Notes: generated from the sequence alone by a model not told the origin. Counted from the stretch's first letter, positions 1-6,044 are shown. The stretch: 7,560 nt of DNA from JAENVT01 sp031412355 (GCA_031412355.1 JANOCR010000278.1:1-7560); one strand, 5' to 3'. Made by a program: numbers and translations.

Positions 1-49
1 CATCTGATCTGTGACGCCAACAGGTGCCGCGGGAGCGATGATCCCAGCT

Positions 50-472
50 CTAGCACCCGTGCCGGGATCGGATCGACACGCCCGCTTGGCAGAACTCCCG
101 GGCCAGAGTCCTGCCGTGCACATCGAACTCCTGCGCCACGATGGCGAGCGAAGCGCCCTGCCCGTATCGTGTCGCCGCCACGGCGACCGAGTCGTCGGTC
201 ATCTTGCGGGCCACGCGCCGCCGTTCGATGCTCGCTCGATCGAGGTGGATGATGAGATAGCCGGCGTCGGACAGGGTGTGAAAGCCGTCCCCCATTTCCT
301 CCTGCGTCCCGGTGCGGCGGGATGTTTCAGCCGGCGCCGCTGTTGCCTGGCTCGCTAGCGGAGGGCGCCGTCGCTCACTCCGCCCCTGTTCAACGATGGT
401 GGTGACGGCTTCGGGAAGGTTTGAAAGCCGTCCCATAAGGTCCACTAGTTGTTGTCGATTGTCGGCGGCCAT
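50..472 (-). CDS. Helix-turn-helix protein, probably a rearranged relic (recombinase/transposase-associated type)
   Basis: Open for 140 codons from the ATG at 472 to a TAG at 50-52. A longer in-frame start at 532 exists but would lie inside the IS21 terminal repeats, so 472 is preferred; an AGGA lies just upstream. The last ~45 residues look like a resolvase-type DNA-binding helix-turn-helix: a KMTDD start, then a helix around ASLAIVAQEFDV and a recognition helix around GRTLAREFCQAGV, ending in a basic tail. The N-terminus carries the box VDLMGRLSN, shared with the relic at 6244-6463. Between them the protein is low-complexity, and a second copy of the box DNA (271-290) is read here out of frame as GDGFHTLSD. 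I infer that an ancestor with N-box, first HTH and second HTH lost its first HTH by rearrangement. Function unknown; DNA binding is the only supported role. It may not be expressed. Confidence 0.5.
   Translation of the reverse strand: MAADNRQQLVDLMGRLSNLPEAVTTIVEQGRSERRRPPLASQATAAPAETSRRTGTQEEMGDGFHTLSDAGYLIIHLDRASIERRRVARKMTDDSVAVAATRYGQGASLAIVAQEFDVHGRTLAREFCQAGVSIRSRHGC
418..446 (-). repeat. 29-bp exact repeat, copy 1
   Basis: Identical over 29 bases to 6423-6451 in the same orientation, and 37 of 39 when extended to 456/6461. It encodes VDLMGRLSN on the minus strand. A third degenerate copy at 271-290 matches 6419-6438 at 19 of 20 bases. Confidence 0.85.
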
Positions 473-478
473 GAGATC

Positions 479-532
479 CTGCCCACTGGTGGTCAACAGT
501 TCTGCCCACTGGCGGCCAATAGATCTGCCCAC
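479..532 (+). repeat. IS21-type terminal direct repeats (23-bp period)
   Basis: Two full 23-bp units (479-501 and 502-524) match at 19 of 23 positions, and a third partial unit begins at 525. Each begins CTGCCCAC; the first two continue with CTGCCCACTGG. IS21-family elements are known to carry such multiple terminal repeats as transposase-binding sites just outside istA. Here they sit directly upstream of the IstA-like start at 556, so they mark the left end of the element. Confidence 0.7.
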
Positions 533-555
533 GTTTGAAGTCTTACGAGGAGATC

Positions 556-815
556 ATGGAAATCTTGGAAGCGTTCGCGTTGACGAACGGTTATCGGGCG
601 GCCGGCGAACTCGCCGGTTGTTCTCATCACGCGGTCGAGCATTGGGTGACGATGCGCGACCTGGGTTGTTGCCTGACGGCATGACACCGCCAGAGCGGGT
701 CAAGTTGATCGATGGGTTGATGCCCAAGATCGAGGAATGGGTGGAACGATCGAACGGCAAGATCCGTGGCGATGTCGTCTTCGAACTGGTAGCCAAGAAC
801 ACGCGAGAGGGGTGA
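556..815 (+). pseudogene. IS21-family transposase (IstA-like), N-terminal fragment with frameshift
   Basis: From the ATG at 556, preceded by the ribosome site GAGGAG, the reading is MEILEAFALTNGYRAAGELA and continues through a helix-turn-helix typical of the IS21 transposase N-terminus. It hits a stop at 682-684. Shifting frame near 664-672 restores the expected continuation: PDGMTPPERVKLIDGLMPKI, EEWVERSNGK, IRGDVVFE. A TGA follows at 813-815, and homology fades from about 790. Intact IS21 IstA proteins are usually 400-500 residues with a DDE catalytic domain; none of that domain, nor an IstB helper gene, is present. This is therefore a dead fragment holding only the DNA-binding region. Family assignment is from recalled conserved motifs and is fairly secure. 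Confidence 0.75.
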
Positions 816-993
816 CCATCTCCTCCGTTGTAAAGACAATCTTGCGGAGTTCGACAATGGACGCCATGAGCGGCACGAACTCGTCCGGGTGCTCGACCCC
901 GCGACTGTCGATGAGCGCTCTGATCCGCCGGCCGCTGTCTGGTGTCAACGACGGCAATTCGTTGCCGGTGCTCAGCCGAGTTCGTTGCGCCAC
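805..993 (-). pseudogene. Truncated unrecognised gene downstream of the epimerase
   Basis: A minus-strand frame opens at a GTG at 993, overlapping the last 22 bases of the epimerase gene. It reads about 63 residues with plausible high-GC codon use, including RRIRALIDSRGVEHPDEF and ASIVELRKIVFTTEEMV. It then runs into the reverse complement of the IS21 fragment, where the reading becomes arginine-rich nonsense until a stop near 700. The overlap suggests a second gene translationally coupled to the epimerase whose 3' part was lost when the IS element arrived. I do not recognise the family, and no strong ribosome site precedes the GTG. It could instead be a chance open frame. Confidence 0.35.
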
Positions 994-1859
994 GAATGCC
1001 GAGGAGCAAATCCGACGAGGCGCTTGGCCTTGTCGTTGGCGTAGAACGTGTCATAGCGACCCACGTCGCGTCGACGCGGGACGCCAGCGTAGAAGCGGTC
1101 GTACACCTCATCGCTGGGAATCCCTACTGACGTGTCGTCGTTCGAGACGTTGAAGATCTCGTAGCCGAGGCCGTCGGTGTGGAGGCAGCAGTCGACCATG
1201 TGGCCGAGGTCGCGGGCATCGATGTAGGCGAAGATGTTGCGACGCCGCAGACCGGGATCGGCGACGAACGCGGGGAATTTGGTCTCGTACTCGTGAGGCT
1301 CGATCACGTTGTTGATGCGCAACCCGTAAATGTCGATACCGCTACGTGCCTGAAACGAGCGTGCTGTCGCCTCGTTGACAACCTTCGACATTGCGTAACT
1401 GTCGTGGGGAACCGTCGGGTGCTCCTCGTCGATCGGCACGTACTCGGGCCTGACCTCGCCCTCGGCGAAACAGATCCCGTAGGTGGTCTCGGAGCTCGCA
1501 AAGATCACCTTGCCAATCCCCAACTTCACTGCGGCGTCGATGACGTTGTACGTGCTGAGTGCGTTGACACGGAACGTCTCATTGTCGGGGCGGACGAGGA
1601 TTGCCGGGATCGCCGCGAAATGCACGACGGCGTCGTACATGGGAACACCGGTACCAGGCTCCAACTCGTCAAAGCCGGCATACGCCGACAGAGCGTTGAA
1701 GACCTGCCCGGCATCGGTCAAATCGACGCGCAGATCCGCGACCCCCGGATCGCCGAGCGGCACCATGTCACCGTTGACTACCCGGTGCCCCCGTTCAACG
1801 AGATGCCGAATCGCATGCCGTCCCGCCTTTCCACTGCCACCGGTGAAGAACACTCGCAT
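972..1859 (-). CDS. NAD(P)-dependent epimerase/dehydratase (extended SDR family)
   Basis: A 295-residue extended short-chain dehydrogenase/reductase, of usual length for the family. The Rossmann motif is TGGSGKAG (G7, G10, G13), with D31 at the end of strand 2 favouring NAD. VHFAA lies at 79-83, the SSETTYG serine region at 122-128 and the catalytic pair Y155/K159 in DSYAMSK. The later NNVIEPHEY and FAYIDARDLGHMVD segments fit the sugar-nucleotide epimerase/dehydratase fold. The likely reaction is NAD-linked oxidation, epimerisation or dehydration of a sugar or sugar nucleotide in the cytoplasm; the exact substrate cannot be read from sequence. The frame stays open upstream to 2000, but the extra 47 residues are arginine/proline-rich with no family match, and the fold begins exactly at MRVFFTGG, so 1859 is chosen. 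It is transcribed divergently from the sigma operon. Confidence 0.9.
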   Translation of the reverse strand: MRVFFTGGSGKAGRHAIRHLVERGHRVVNGDMVPLGDPGVADLRVDLTDAGQVFNALSAYAGFDELEPGTGVPMYDAVVHFAAIPAILVRPDNETFRVNALSTYNVIDAAVKLGIGKVIFASSETTYGICFAEGEVRPEYVPIDEEHPTVPHDSYAMSKVVNEATARSFQARSGIDIYGLRINNVIEPHEYETKFPAFVADPGLRRRNIFAYIDARDLGHMVDCCLHTDGLGYEIFNVSNDDTSVGIPSDEVYDRFYAGVPRRRDVGRYDTFYANDKAKRLVGFAPRHSWRNELG

Positions 1860-1866
1860 CTCCGCG

Positions 1867-1872
1867 ATAGTA
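1867..1872 (-). promoter_or_regulatory. Candidate -10 box of the epimerase gene, leaderless start
   Basis: On the minus strand TACTAT stands 7 bases before the ATG at 1859. That is the spacing expected if transcription starts at or next to the A of ATG. GGAG abuts the ATG with no spacer, so it is a poor ribosome site, which also suits leaderless translation, common in actinobacteria. No convincing -35 was found. Confidence 0.35.
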
Positions 1873-2156
1873 CGCACCGATCGTCGGCGACGGGGTCCAG
1901 CTGTGTGCAGGGGCACGTCGGGACAGCTCAGGATCGAACCTGGGCGGCGATCTCGAGCAGAAGGCCGGTGGGTACGGCGCGGATCGATTGGTGGGTTCAC
2001 GTAGCGTGCGGCCCCACCACCGCGGGGATGACGGCGTCGGGCGCCGAAGCTGGCCCGTCAGGGTCGTAGCCGTTAGCGTGACGATCGGAGTAAGGGTGCG
2101 GTTGGGGGTGGTGAACCGCGTCCTACGTCGGCAGAAGATCTTCTCGTTCGACCGGC

Positions 2157-2183
2157 GGAAACCTGCCGTGAGCGACGATGTAG
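2157..2183 (+). promoter_or_regulatory. Possible ECF-type promoter before the sigma gene
   Basis: GGAAAC at 2157-2162 resembles the GGAAC -35 core of many ECF sigma promoters, with TGTAG about 17 bases further on as a possible -10. ECF genes are often autoregulated, and the position before the 2208 start fits. The match is weak and unproven. Confidence 0.25.
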
Positions 2184-2207
2184 GCAGTGATGCGCAGGGT
2201 CAACGCG

Positions 2208-2711
2208 ATGACGACTGCTCGGACGGAGCCAGACGACTTCGTCCGGCTGTACGAGCGGGCGGTGACGGAGGTCTACTCGTACCTCGCCAGCCGGGTTGCT
2301 GATCGGGGGGCCGCGGAGGATCTCACCCAAGACGTGTTCGTGGCCGGCGCCAACCGGGCTGCGGCGGGTGACCCGGTCGATCTGCCCTGGCTGATCGGGG
2401 TTGCTCGCCACAAGCTCGTCGATCACTGGCGTGCGCAGGCCCGAGCCGACCGCAATCTCGCACTGGCTCATTCCTTCACCCGCGACCGAGTGACGGAGGA
2501 ACCGATCGCGATCGAGGCTGGGCCGGCGGCCGTCGTTTTGGCCAGCCTCAATGTCACATATCGGACGGTGCTGGTGCTGCGGCACGTCGACGGGCTGTCC
2601 GTCGGCGCCGTCGCCGGCCACTTGGGCCGCTCACTCGAGGCGACGGAGCAGATCCTCAGTAGAGCTCGGGCGGCGTTCCGCGACAAGTACAAGGAGTGGC
2701 CGGATGAGTGA
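2208..2711 (+). CDS. ECF-type RNA polymerase sigma factor
   Basis: A 167-residue sigma-70 family protein of ECF size. Region 2 spans about residues 10-78, with the diagnostic AAEDLTQDVF at 35-44 and the promoter-melting segment WLIGVARHKLVDHWR at 61-75. A short linker leads to region 4 at about 107-158: LNVTYRTVLVLRHVDGLSV, then the helix-turn-helix GAVAGHLGRSLEATEQILSR. It would direct RNA polymerase to a small regulon. Starts at 2187 and 2190 are in frame, but 2208 has AGGG about 8 bases upstream and gives the usual short N-terminus. The 3' end overlaps the next gene by 8 bases, which indicates translational coupling and makes that neighbour the likely cognate regulator. Confidence 0.9.
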   Translation: MTTARTEPDDFVRLYERAVTEVYSYLASRVADRGAAEDLTQDVFVAGANRAAAGDPVDLPWLIGVARHKLVDHWRAQARADRNLALAHSFTRDRVTEEPIAIEAGPAAVVLASLNVTYRTVLVLRHVDGLSVGAVAGHLGRSLEATEQILSRARAAFRDKYKEWPDE

Positions 2712-4194
2712 CGACCTCGACCTGCGCGCACTGCATCAGCGGCGCGAGCCCGACCCCGAATTCTGTGCCGCGTTGCGGCGACGCATCGCGCAGATCGTGT
2801 CCGAGGATGGGTCAGCGCGCACTGATCCGGGCGGTTCGCTCGTGGATGTCCTCGAGCTGGCACCGCGACATACGTCCCGCCGGAGGCCTTGGCCCGCGCT
2901 CCTCATCGGTGCGACCGCCGCGGCGGTCGTCACCGTGATCGCCGTCGTGACCGTTCGCTCGGGCGAGTGGAAGGTCTCGAATCCCTCGGACGAGTCGACG
3001 GTCTCGAGTCCCGAGCTCGACGCGGGCGACGATCCCACGTTCACAGCGGCGATCGAGGCCTCTGGCGTGTTGACCCGTCCGTCGCCCGACGAGGTCGAGC
3101 AGGCGATGAACAGCGATCTCTACAAGCCGGACACCGGACAGTCACAGGTCTCGCTGGCCGGCAACTACGTAACGCTGCGGACCTGCCGGTCCACGTACTG
3201 GACCATGCGCAACGTCGAGCCGTCGCCCGCGTGCCCCGACGGGTTCCCCGCCGGTTGGACATACGAAACCGGCAACGTCGATGGCGTCGAGGTGCACCAC
3301 GGCCTCGTGGGCCAAGCGACCTATCTCGACGTGTCCGTGCTCGACGACCGCTACTTCGTGGTGGTGGACGGGCAGGACCAAGGCGACCCGGCAACACCGC
3401 CGACCGCCTGGCTCATCGATGCTGTATCCGGCAAGATCGGGACGCTGCGCTGGCGCGACATACCCACGACGCTGGGCTCGCCCGCACAAGCCCTGCTGCT
3501 GTGCGAGGGCTGCTCACCGCCATGGGTCGTCGACGCTCGTGACGGGACGATCCAACCGTTGGCGGTACCCGACGACGCCGCAGCCGATCTCCCGGTCGCA
3601 CAACCCGGCACCGGTCGCATCTGGGTGGGAACGGCGCCCGACAGCGGCCTGCTCGGGCTCGCCTACACCGACGACGGTGGCCAGACCTGGACCGACGTGG
3701 CGCTCCCTGCGCAGTTGACCGCCACCAGCGAGGAGCTCGACCAGAGCATCGACCAGGTCCTCATCGCAGCAGACGGTGATCGCGTCGCCGTCGCCCTGTT
3801 GTGGGAACGCGACACGGCACGTGACCATCTGTACGTCTCCGACGACGGCGGACGGAACTGGACCGCGGCCCCATTCGAAGAGGGGGGCAACAGTGCACAC
3901 CTGTTTGTCCTTGCCGACGGACGGCTGGTGCTGGTGTGGTGGATCGACAACTCCGCCCACCAGTTGTTCGTGTCGACCGGCACGCAGTGGGCTGCACTGA
4001 AGCAACTCGATCGTCCCTTCGGCACCACTGACATTGGGTTTGGAACGTGGTTCAACGTCAACCAGGTCGGCGTCGCCCTCATCACCACGAGAACCACCTG
4101 TTCAACCTGCCCAGGAGGCGTCGCAGAGGTGGACCTCGACCTCGACGTCACGATCGACTTCAGCGTCGACCTGACCAACTGGACGACCATCTGA
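2704..4194 (+). CDS. Single-pass membrane protein with Asp-box propeller repeats, putative anti-sigma/sensor
   Basis: 496 residues, starting at an ATG inside the end of the sigma gene with AAGGAG at 2691-2696, 7 bases before it. Residues 1-63 are charged and cytoplasmic, including REPDPEFCAALRRRIAQ, a style common in ECF-linked membrane proteins. One membrane helix follows at about 64-84. The ~410-residue remainder would be extracytoplasmic. It holds two clear Asp-box motifs typical of sialidase/BNR beta-propellers, TDDGGQTW (322-329) and SDDGGRNW (379-386), so a propeller sensor is likely. The N-tail lacks the HxxxCxxC zinc motif of classical ZAS anti-sigma proteins. Cysteines occur as C161/C177, C267/C270 and C466/C469, plausible disulfides outside the cell. 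The anti-sigma role is inferred from coupling and topology; no catalytic sialidase function is supported. Confidence 0.75.
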   Translation: MSDDLDLRALHQRREPDPEFCAALRRRIAQIVSEDGSARTDPGGSLVDVLELAPRHTSRRRPWPALLIGATAAAVVTVIAVVTVRSGEWKVSNPSDESTVSSPELDAGDDPTFTAAIEASGVLTRPSPDEVEQAMNSDLYKPDTGQSQVSLAGNYVTLRTCRSTYWTMRNVEPSPACPDGFPAGWTYETGNVDGVEVHHGLVGQATYLDVSVLDDRYFVVVDGQDQGDPATPPTAWLIDAVSGKIGTLRWRDIPTTLGSPAQALLLCEGCSPPWVVDARDGTIQPLAVPDDAAADLPVAQPGTGRIWVGTAPDSGLLGLAYTDDGGQTWTDVALPAQLTATSEELDQSIDQVLIAADGDRVAVALLWERDTARDHLYVSDDGGRNWTAAPFEEGGNSAHLFVLADGRLVLVWWIDNSAHQLFVSTGTQWAALKQLDRPFGTTDIGFGTWFNVNQVGVALITTRTTCSTCPGGVAEVDLDLDVTIDFSVDLTNWTTI

Positions 4195-4195
4195 G

Positions 4196-4235
4196 GGCTC
4201 GGCGACCCCCCGCCGGGGGCCGGCGATCCCGAGCC
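4196..4235 (+). terminator. Strong GC hairpin just after the sensor gene stop
   Basis: GGCTCGG at 4196-4202 pairs perfectly with CCGAGCC at 4229-4235. Inside it CCCCC (4207-4211) pairs with GGGGG (4215-4219) around a GCC loop. It begins two bases after the TGA. No T tract follows, but actinobacterial terminators often lack one. The same bases can be read as the linker of the following propeller relic, so the hairpin may be incidental. Confidence 0.35.
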
Positions 4236-4737
4236 GGCGGCGCCCGTTGCCTCGGTCGTTGCCGACACCACGGCGCTGGCGCCCGTCACGAACGGGTGAG
4301 TGGCCGTCGACTCCGAAGACCCGGCGGTGGCGACATCTACGTCGTCCGGCCGGGCGAGGACGCCCGTCGGCTCGAGGTAGTCGGATCGGACACGGCCGCC
4401 GCGCGGTCGCCGGACGGCACGCGTCTTCTGTTCGGTCGACTGACCGGCTCGCTGCATACTTCGCCGAGTGACGCCGAACTCGTGATCGTCCCCGGTCGGC
4501 CTGGACGGCGCGGCGGGCCCGGACCGTCATCGCGCTCGACGACTTCGACGTCCTCCCGGCTTCGCCGCCCACCCGTGCGGGGTCTGGGCACCCGACGGCC
4601 GGTGGGTCGCGTTCGGGGCGGCGGTGAGGTGTGGGTGGTCGACACGCACCGGTGCGATCCGCCGCCTGCCGGACCTCCGACCCAGCGATCTCGAGTGGCG
4701 CCCCGGCACCGAACCCTTGCGTGCGACGAAAAACTGA
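4201..4737 (+). pseudogene. Decayed TolB/PD40-type propeller protein (second sigma-linked sensor)
   Basis: A recognisable protein is scattered over all three frames. Frame of 4201: GDPEPAAPVASVVADTTA, ending at a TGA (4297-4299) where a tryptophan is expected, then VAVDSEDP. Frame of 4323: GGGDIYVVRPGEDARRLEV, then the PD40-like SPDGTRLLFGR and DAELVIV. Frame of 4523: TVIALDDFDVLP. Frame of 4558: GFAAHPCGVWAPDGRWVAFG. Frame near 4620: GEVWVVDT. Frame of 4648: TGAIRRLPDLRPSDLEWRPG, stopping at 4735-4737. The SPDG and APDGRW motifs are those of TolB/WD40-like propeller blades, and the Pro/Ala-rich start resembles a post-membrane linker. The N-terminal cytoplasmic domain and membrane helix are missing. 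One nonsense change and about five single-base shifts within 350 bases argue for a dead gene, although local sequencing errors in GC-rich DNA could add to the count. Confidence 0.65.
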
Positions 4738-5062
4738 TCGAGCCCAATCCGATCCGATGACATGAGAACCCCCTGAAAGTCGTGTGAACCTCGACGGGAC
4801 ACCGACTGTCAACCGGCGCTAGGGGACGCTGCGTGTGGTGGCTGGCCCAAGTCGACGGCGAGTGCTGGCGTTGCGCTGGCGAGTCAGAAAGGTGATCCTG
4901 CACTGGTGCGATTCGGGGGAATCTGCTGCGCCGTGCTCAGCGGGGTCGGTGCTCGGCGCCGGGGCAGGGCGTCACGTAGATCGCGGCAAACGGCTCCTCC
5001 GCGTCGGCGGGTGGTCTCCGGTTGTGTCCCGAATGCCAGCCAATCCCAGGGCTACGGCGATC
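4738..5062. other. Intergenic stretch between convergent units, no gene supported
   Basis: Between the end of the propeller relic and the stop of the minus-strand membrane protein gene, open frames on both strands are arginine/glycine-rich and match nothing I recognise. A minus-strand TTGACA occurs near 4810-4815, but no convincing -10 or gene goes with it. No terminator hairpin with a T run was seen. Confidence 0.5.
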
Positions 5063-5638
5063 TCAGGCTGTGTGGGACTTCGGGGTGGTGAGCCCGGCGA
5101 TGAGGTATACGACGGCACCGATCAACACGAGGAACCACACTCCGAAAGCCACCGTGGCATCGGTCCCCCATTCGTCTCCCAGGATCGGCAGCGAGACGAG
5201 GTAGATGACGGGCAGCAGCACGCCGAGCACCTTTGCGGTCATCAATCGCTTGTGCCGCAGCCGTGTGCCGTTCACGGGATCGATCGAACGTGCCAGCGAG
5301 CTTCGTTTCGTGATAGCCAGGACGACGGCGAGCACCAGCAGCACGGCGCCCGGGTACAGGCCCGTGAAAATGCTGACGATCCCGATGCAGGCCATCGCTG
5401 TGATTGCCACAGTCAGGACGGTGGCGGTGTGTTCTTTTTTCATCAGAGCCTCGATTCGATAGCGGGGAACGGTCACGGCCAGGTCGAGAGCCACACGACT
5501 GAAGGCCCGGCGCCGGCCGAGTTCGGCGGACAGGTCGGTGATGGCTTGCTCCAAGTCGTCGCGGTAGTGCTCACGGAACTGCCGCGGGTACAGGTACAGG
5601 AGCCCCCGGTAGACGCGAGCTCTCGATGTGGAGTTCAT
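5063..5638 (-). CDS. Four-helix integral membrane protein coupled to PadR
   Basis: 191 residues. Residues 1-70 are cytoplasmic and include LLYLYPRQFREHYRDDLEQA, a segment often seen at the N-terminus of membrane proteins paired with PadR regulators, followed by a helical ELGRRRAFSRVALDLAV stretch. Four hydrophobic helices follow at about 72-92, 94-110, 136-154 and 161-183, with a basic loop (111-135) after the second. The PadR gene ends one base before this ATG (TGA, C, ATG) and no ribosome site is visible, so translation probably restarts after PadR. An upstream in-frame start at 5674 lies inside padR and is less likely. Transport or stress-related membrane function is possible, but the sequence gives no substrate and no ATPase partner is present. 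Confidence 0.8.
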   Translation of the reverse strand: MNSTSRARVYRGLLYLYPRQFREHYRDDLEQAITDLSAELGRRRAFSRVALDLAVTVPRYRIEALMKKEHTATVLTVAITAMACIGIVSIFTGLYPGAVLLVLAVVLAITKRSSLARSIDPVNGTRLRHKRLMTAKVLGVLLPVIYLVSLPILGDEWGTDATVAFGVWFLVLIGAVVYLIAGLTTPKSHTA

Positions 5639-5639
5639 G

Positions 5640-5999
5640 TCATGCCAGTCGCGGGCGCAGGTTGGAGCGGGCAACCTCGGCTAACGATGAGAGTCGGTTG
5701 GCTTCTGCCCCGCACACTGCGGCACCCAGCTTGGTGAGTCGGTAGTAGCGGCGCCGTTCGTCGTCGTCCGTGGCGGGGCGCCGATCGGACTCCTCGACAA
5801 GCGTGAGTTTGACGAGTTTCGCGAGTGTCCCGTACAGGGTCGCCGGACCCATCCGTACCGCCCCTGCAGATTCCTGTTCGACGGCTTGCATGATCGCGTA
5901 CCCATGACGATCACCGGCCGTGAGAGCTACGAGCACATGGAACTGTGCCTGCGGCAGGGGCAGGAACGATTGCGTCTCGACGGCGCTGGCTCGCGGCAT
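5640..5999 (-). CDS. PadR-family transcriptional regulator
   Basis: 119 residues, a typical short PadR repressor. The winged-helix core begins at LPLPQAQFHVLVAL (14-27), passes HGYAIMQAVE (32-41), the recognition-helix region GPATLYGTLAKLVKLTLVEE (51-70) and the wing ERRRYYRLTKLG (81-92), and ends in a short dimerisation helix. The frame stays open to 6095, but the extra 32 residues read through the promoter, and the family starts close to MPRASAV, so 5999 is taken. It forms a two-gene operon with the membrane protein behind it. PadR proteins usually repress their own operon and release DNA on binding a small hydrophobic ligand; the repeat overlapping the promoter supports autoregulation here. 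The ligand is unknown. Confidence 0.92.
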   Translation of the reverse strand: MPRASAVETQSFLPLPQAQFHVLVALTAGDRHGYAIMQAVEQESAGAVRMGPATLYGTLAKLVKLTLVEESDRRPATDDDERRRYYRLTKLGAAVCGAEANRLSSLAEVARSNLRPRLA

Positions 6000-6005
6000 A
6001 CCTGC

Positions 6006-6035
6006 ACTATATATCGACAAGTGATAGATCGTCAA
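6006..6035 (-). promoter_or_regulatory. PadR operon promoter, leaderless
   Basis: On the minus strand TTGACG (6035-6030) and TATAGT (6011-6006) are separated by 18 bases, close to the consensus -35 and -10. The -10 ends 6 bases before the PadR ATG at 5999, so the transcript should begin at or very near the start codon. AGG lies one base from the ATG, too close to be a useful ribosome site. Confidence 0.6.
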
Positions 6036-6039
6036 GTGA
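6013..6039 (-). promoter_or_regulatory. Direct repeat overlapping the promoter, candidate PadR operator
   Basis: TCACTTGACGAT (6039-6028) and TCACTTGTCGAT (6024-6013), read on the minus strand, differ at one of 12 positions and are 15 bases apart. The first covers the -35 and the second fills the spacer; TATC and GATA flank the second copy as a small inverted repeat. A protein bound here would block RNA polymerase. Assignment to PadR rests on position only. Confidence 0.45.
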
Positions 6040-6044
6040 CCGAA

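Larger units (their letters stand above)
1860..2207. other. Divergent intergenic region between epimerase and sigma operon
   Basis: About 350 bases separate the two divergent starts. Open frames here are arginine-rich extensions of neighbouring frames with no recognisable protein. The only signals I can point to are the candidate epimerase -10 at 1867-1872 and a possible ECF-type promoter at about 2157-2183. No RNA gene or stable hairpin was seen. Confidence 0.5.

Noticed and set aside
479..532. Tandem repeats considered as a CRISPR array
   Set aside because: There are no spacers, only two and a part units, and they lie at an IS21 end.
1925..1950. A minus-strand GGTTCGATCC, like a tRNA T-loop
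   Set aside because: The T-stem does not pair over five bases and no acceptor, anticodon or D arm can be formed around it.
1179..2069. Long plus-strand open frame of 296 codons
   Set aside because: It is the complement of the epimerase gene, which carries all family motifs; the plus-strand protein matches nothing.
2551..2703. Upstream extension of the sensor gene into the sigma gene
   Set aside because: The extension is a serine/arginine-rich shadow of sigma region 4; the ATG at 2704 has a good ribosome site and an 8-base overlap.
4047..4760. Single plus-strand open frame of 237 codons across the propeller relic
   Set aside because: Its first ~90 residues are out of frame with the intact sensor gene, and only part of it matches the relic; the true reading needs several frame changes.
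4527..4764. Minus-strand frame starting MSSDRIGLDQFFVARKG with a G-rich upstream site
   Set aside because: It runs antisense through the propeller relic, turns arginine-rich after about 20 residues and has no recognisable domain.
4795..4816. Minus-strand TTGACA as a promoter
   Set aside because: No acceptable -10 at 16-19 bases and no supported gene downstream.
4835..5737. Plus-strand open frame of 300 codons
   Set aside because: It is antisense to the membrane protein and the end of the PadR gene, with histidine/glutamine-rich shadow composition.
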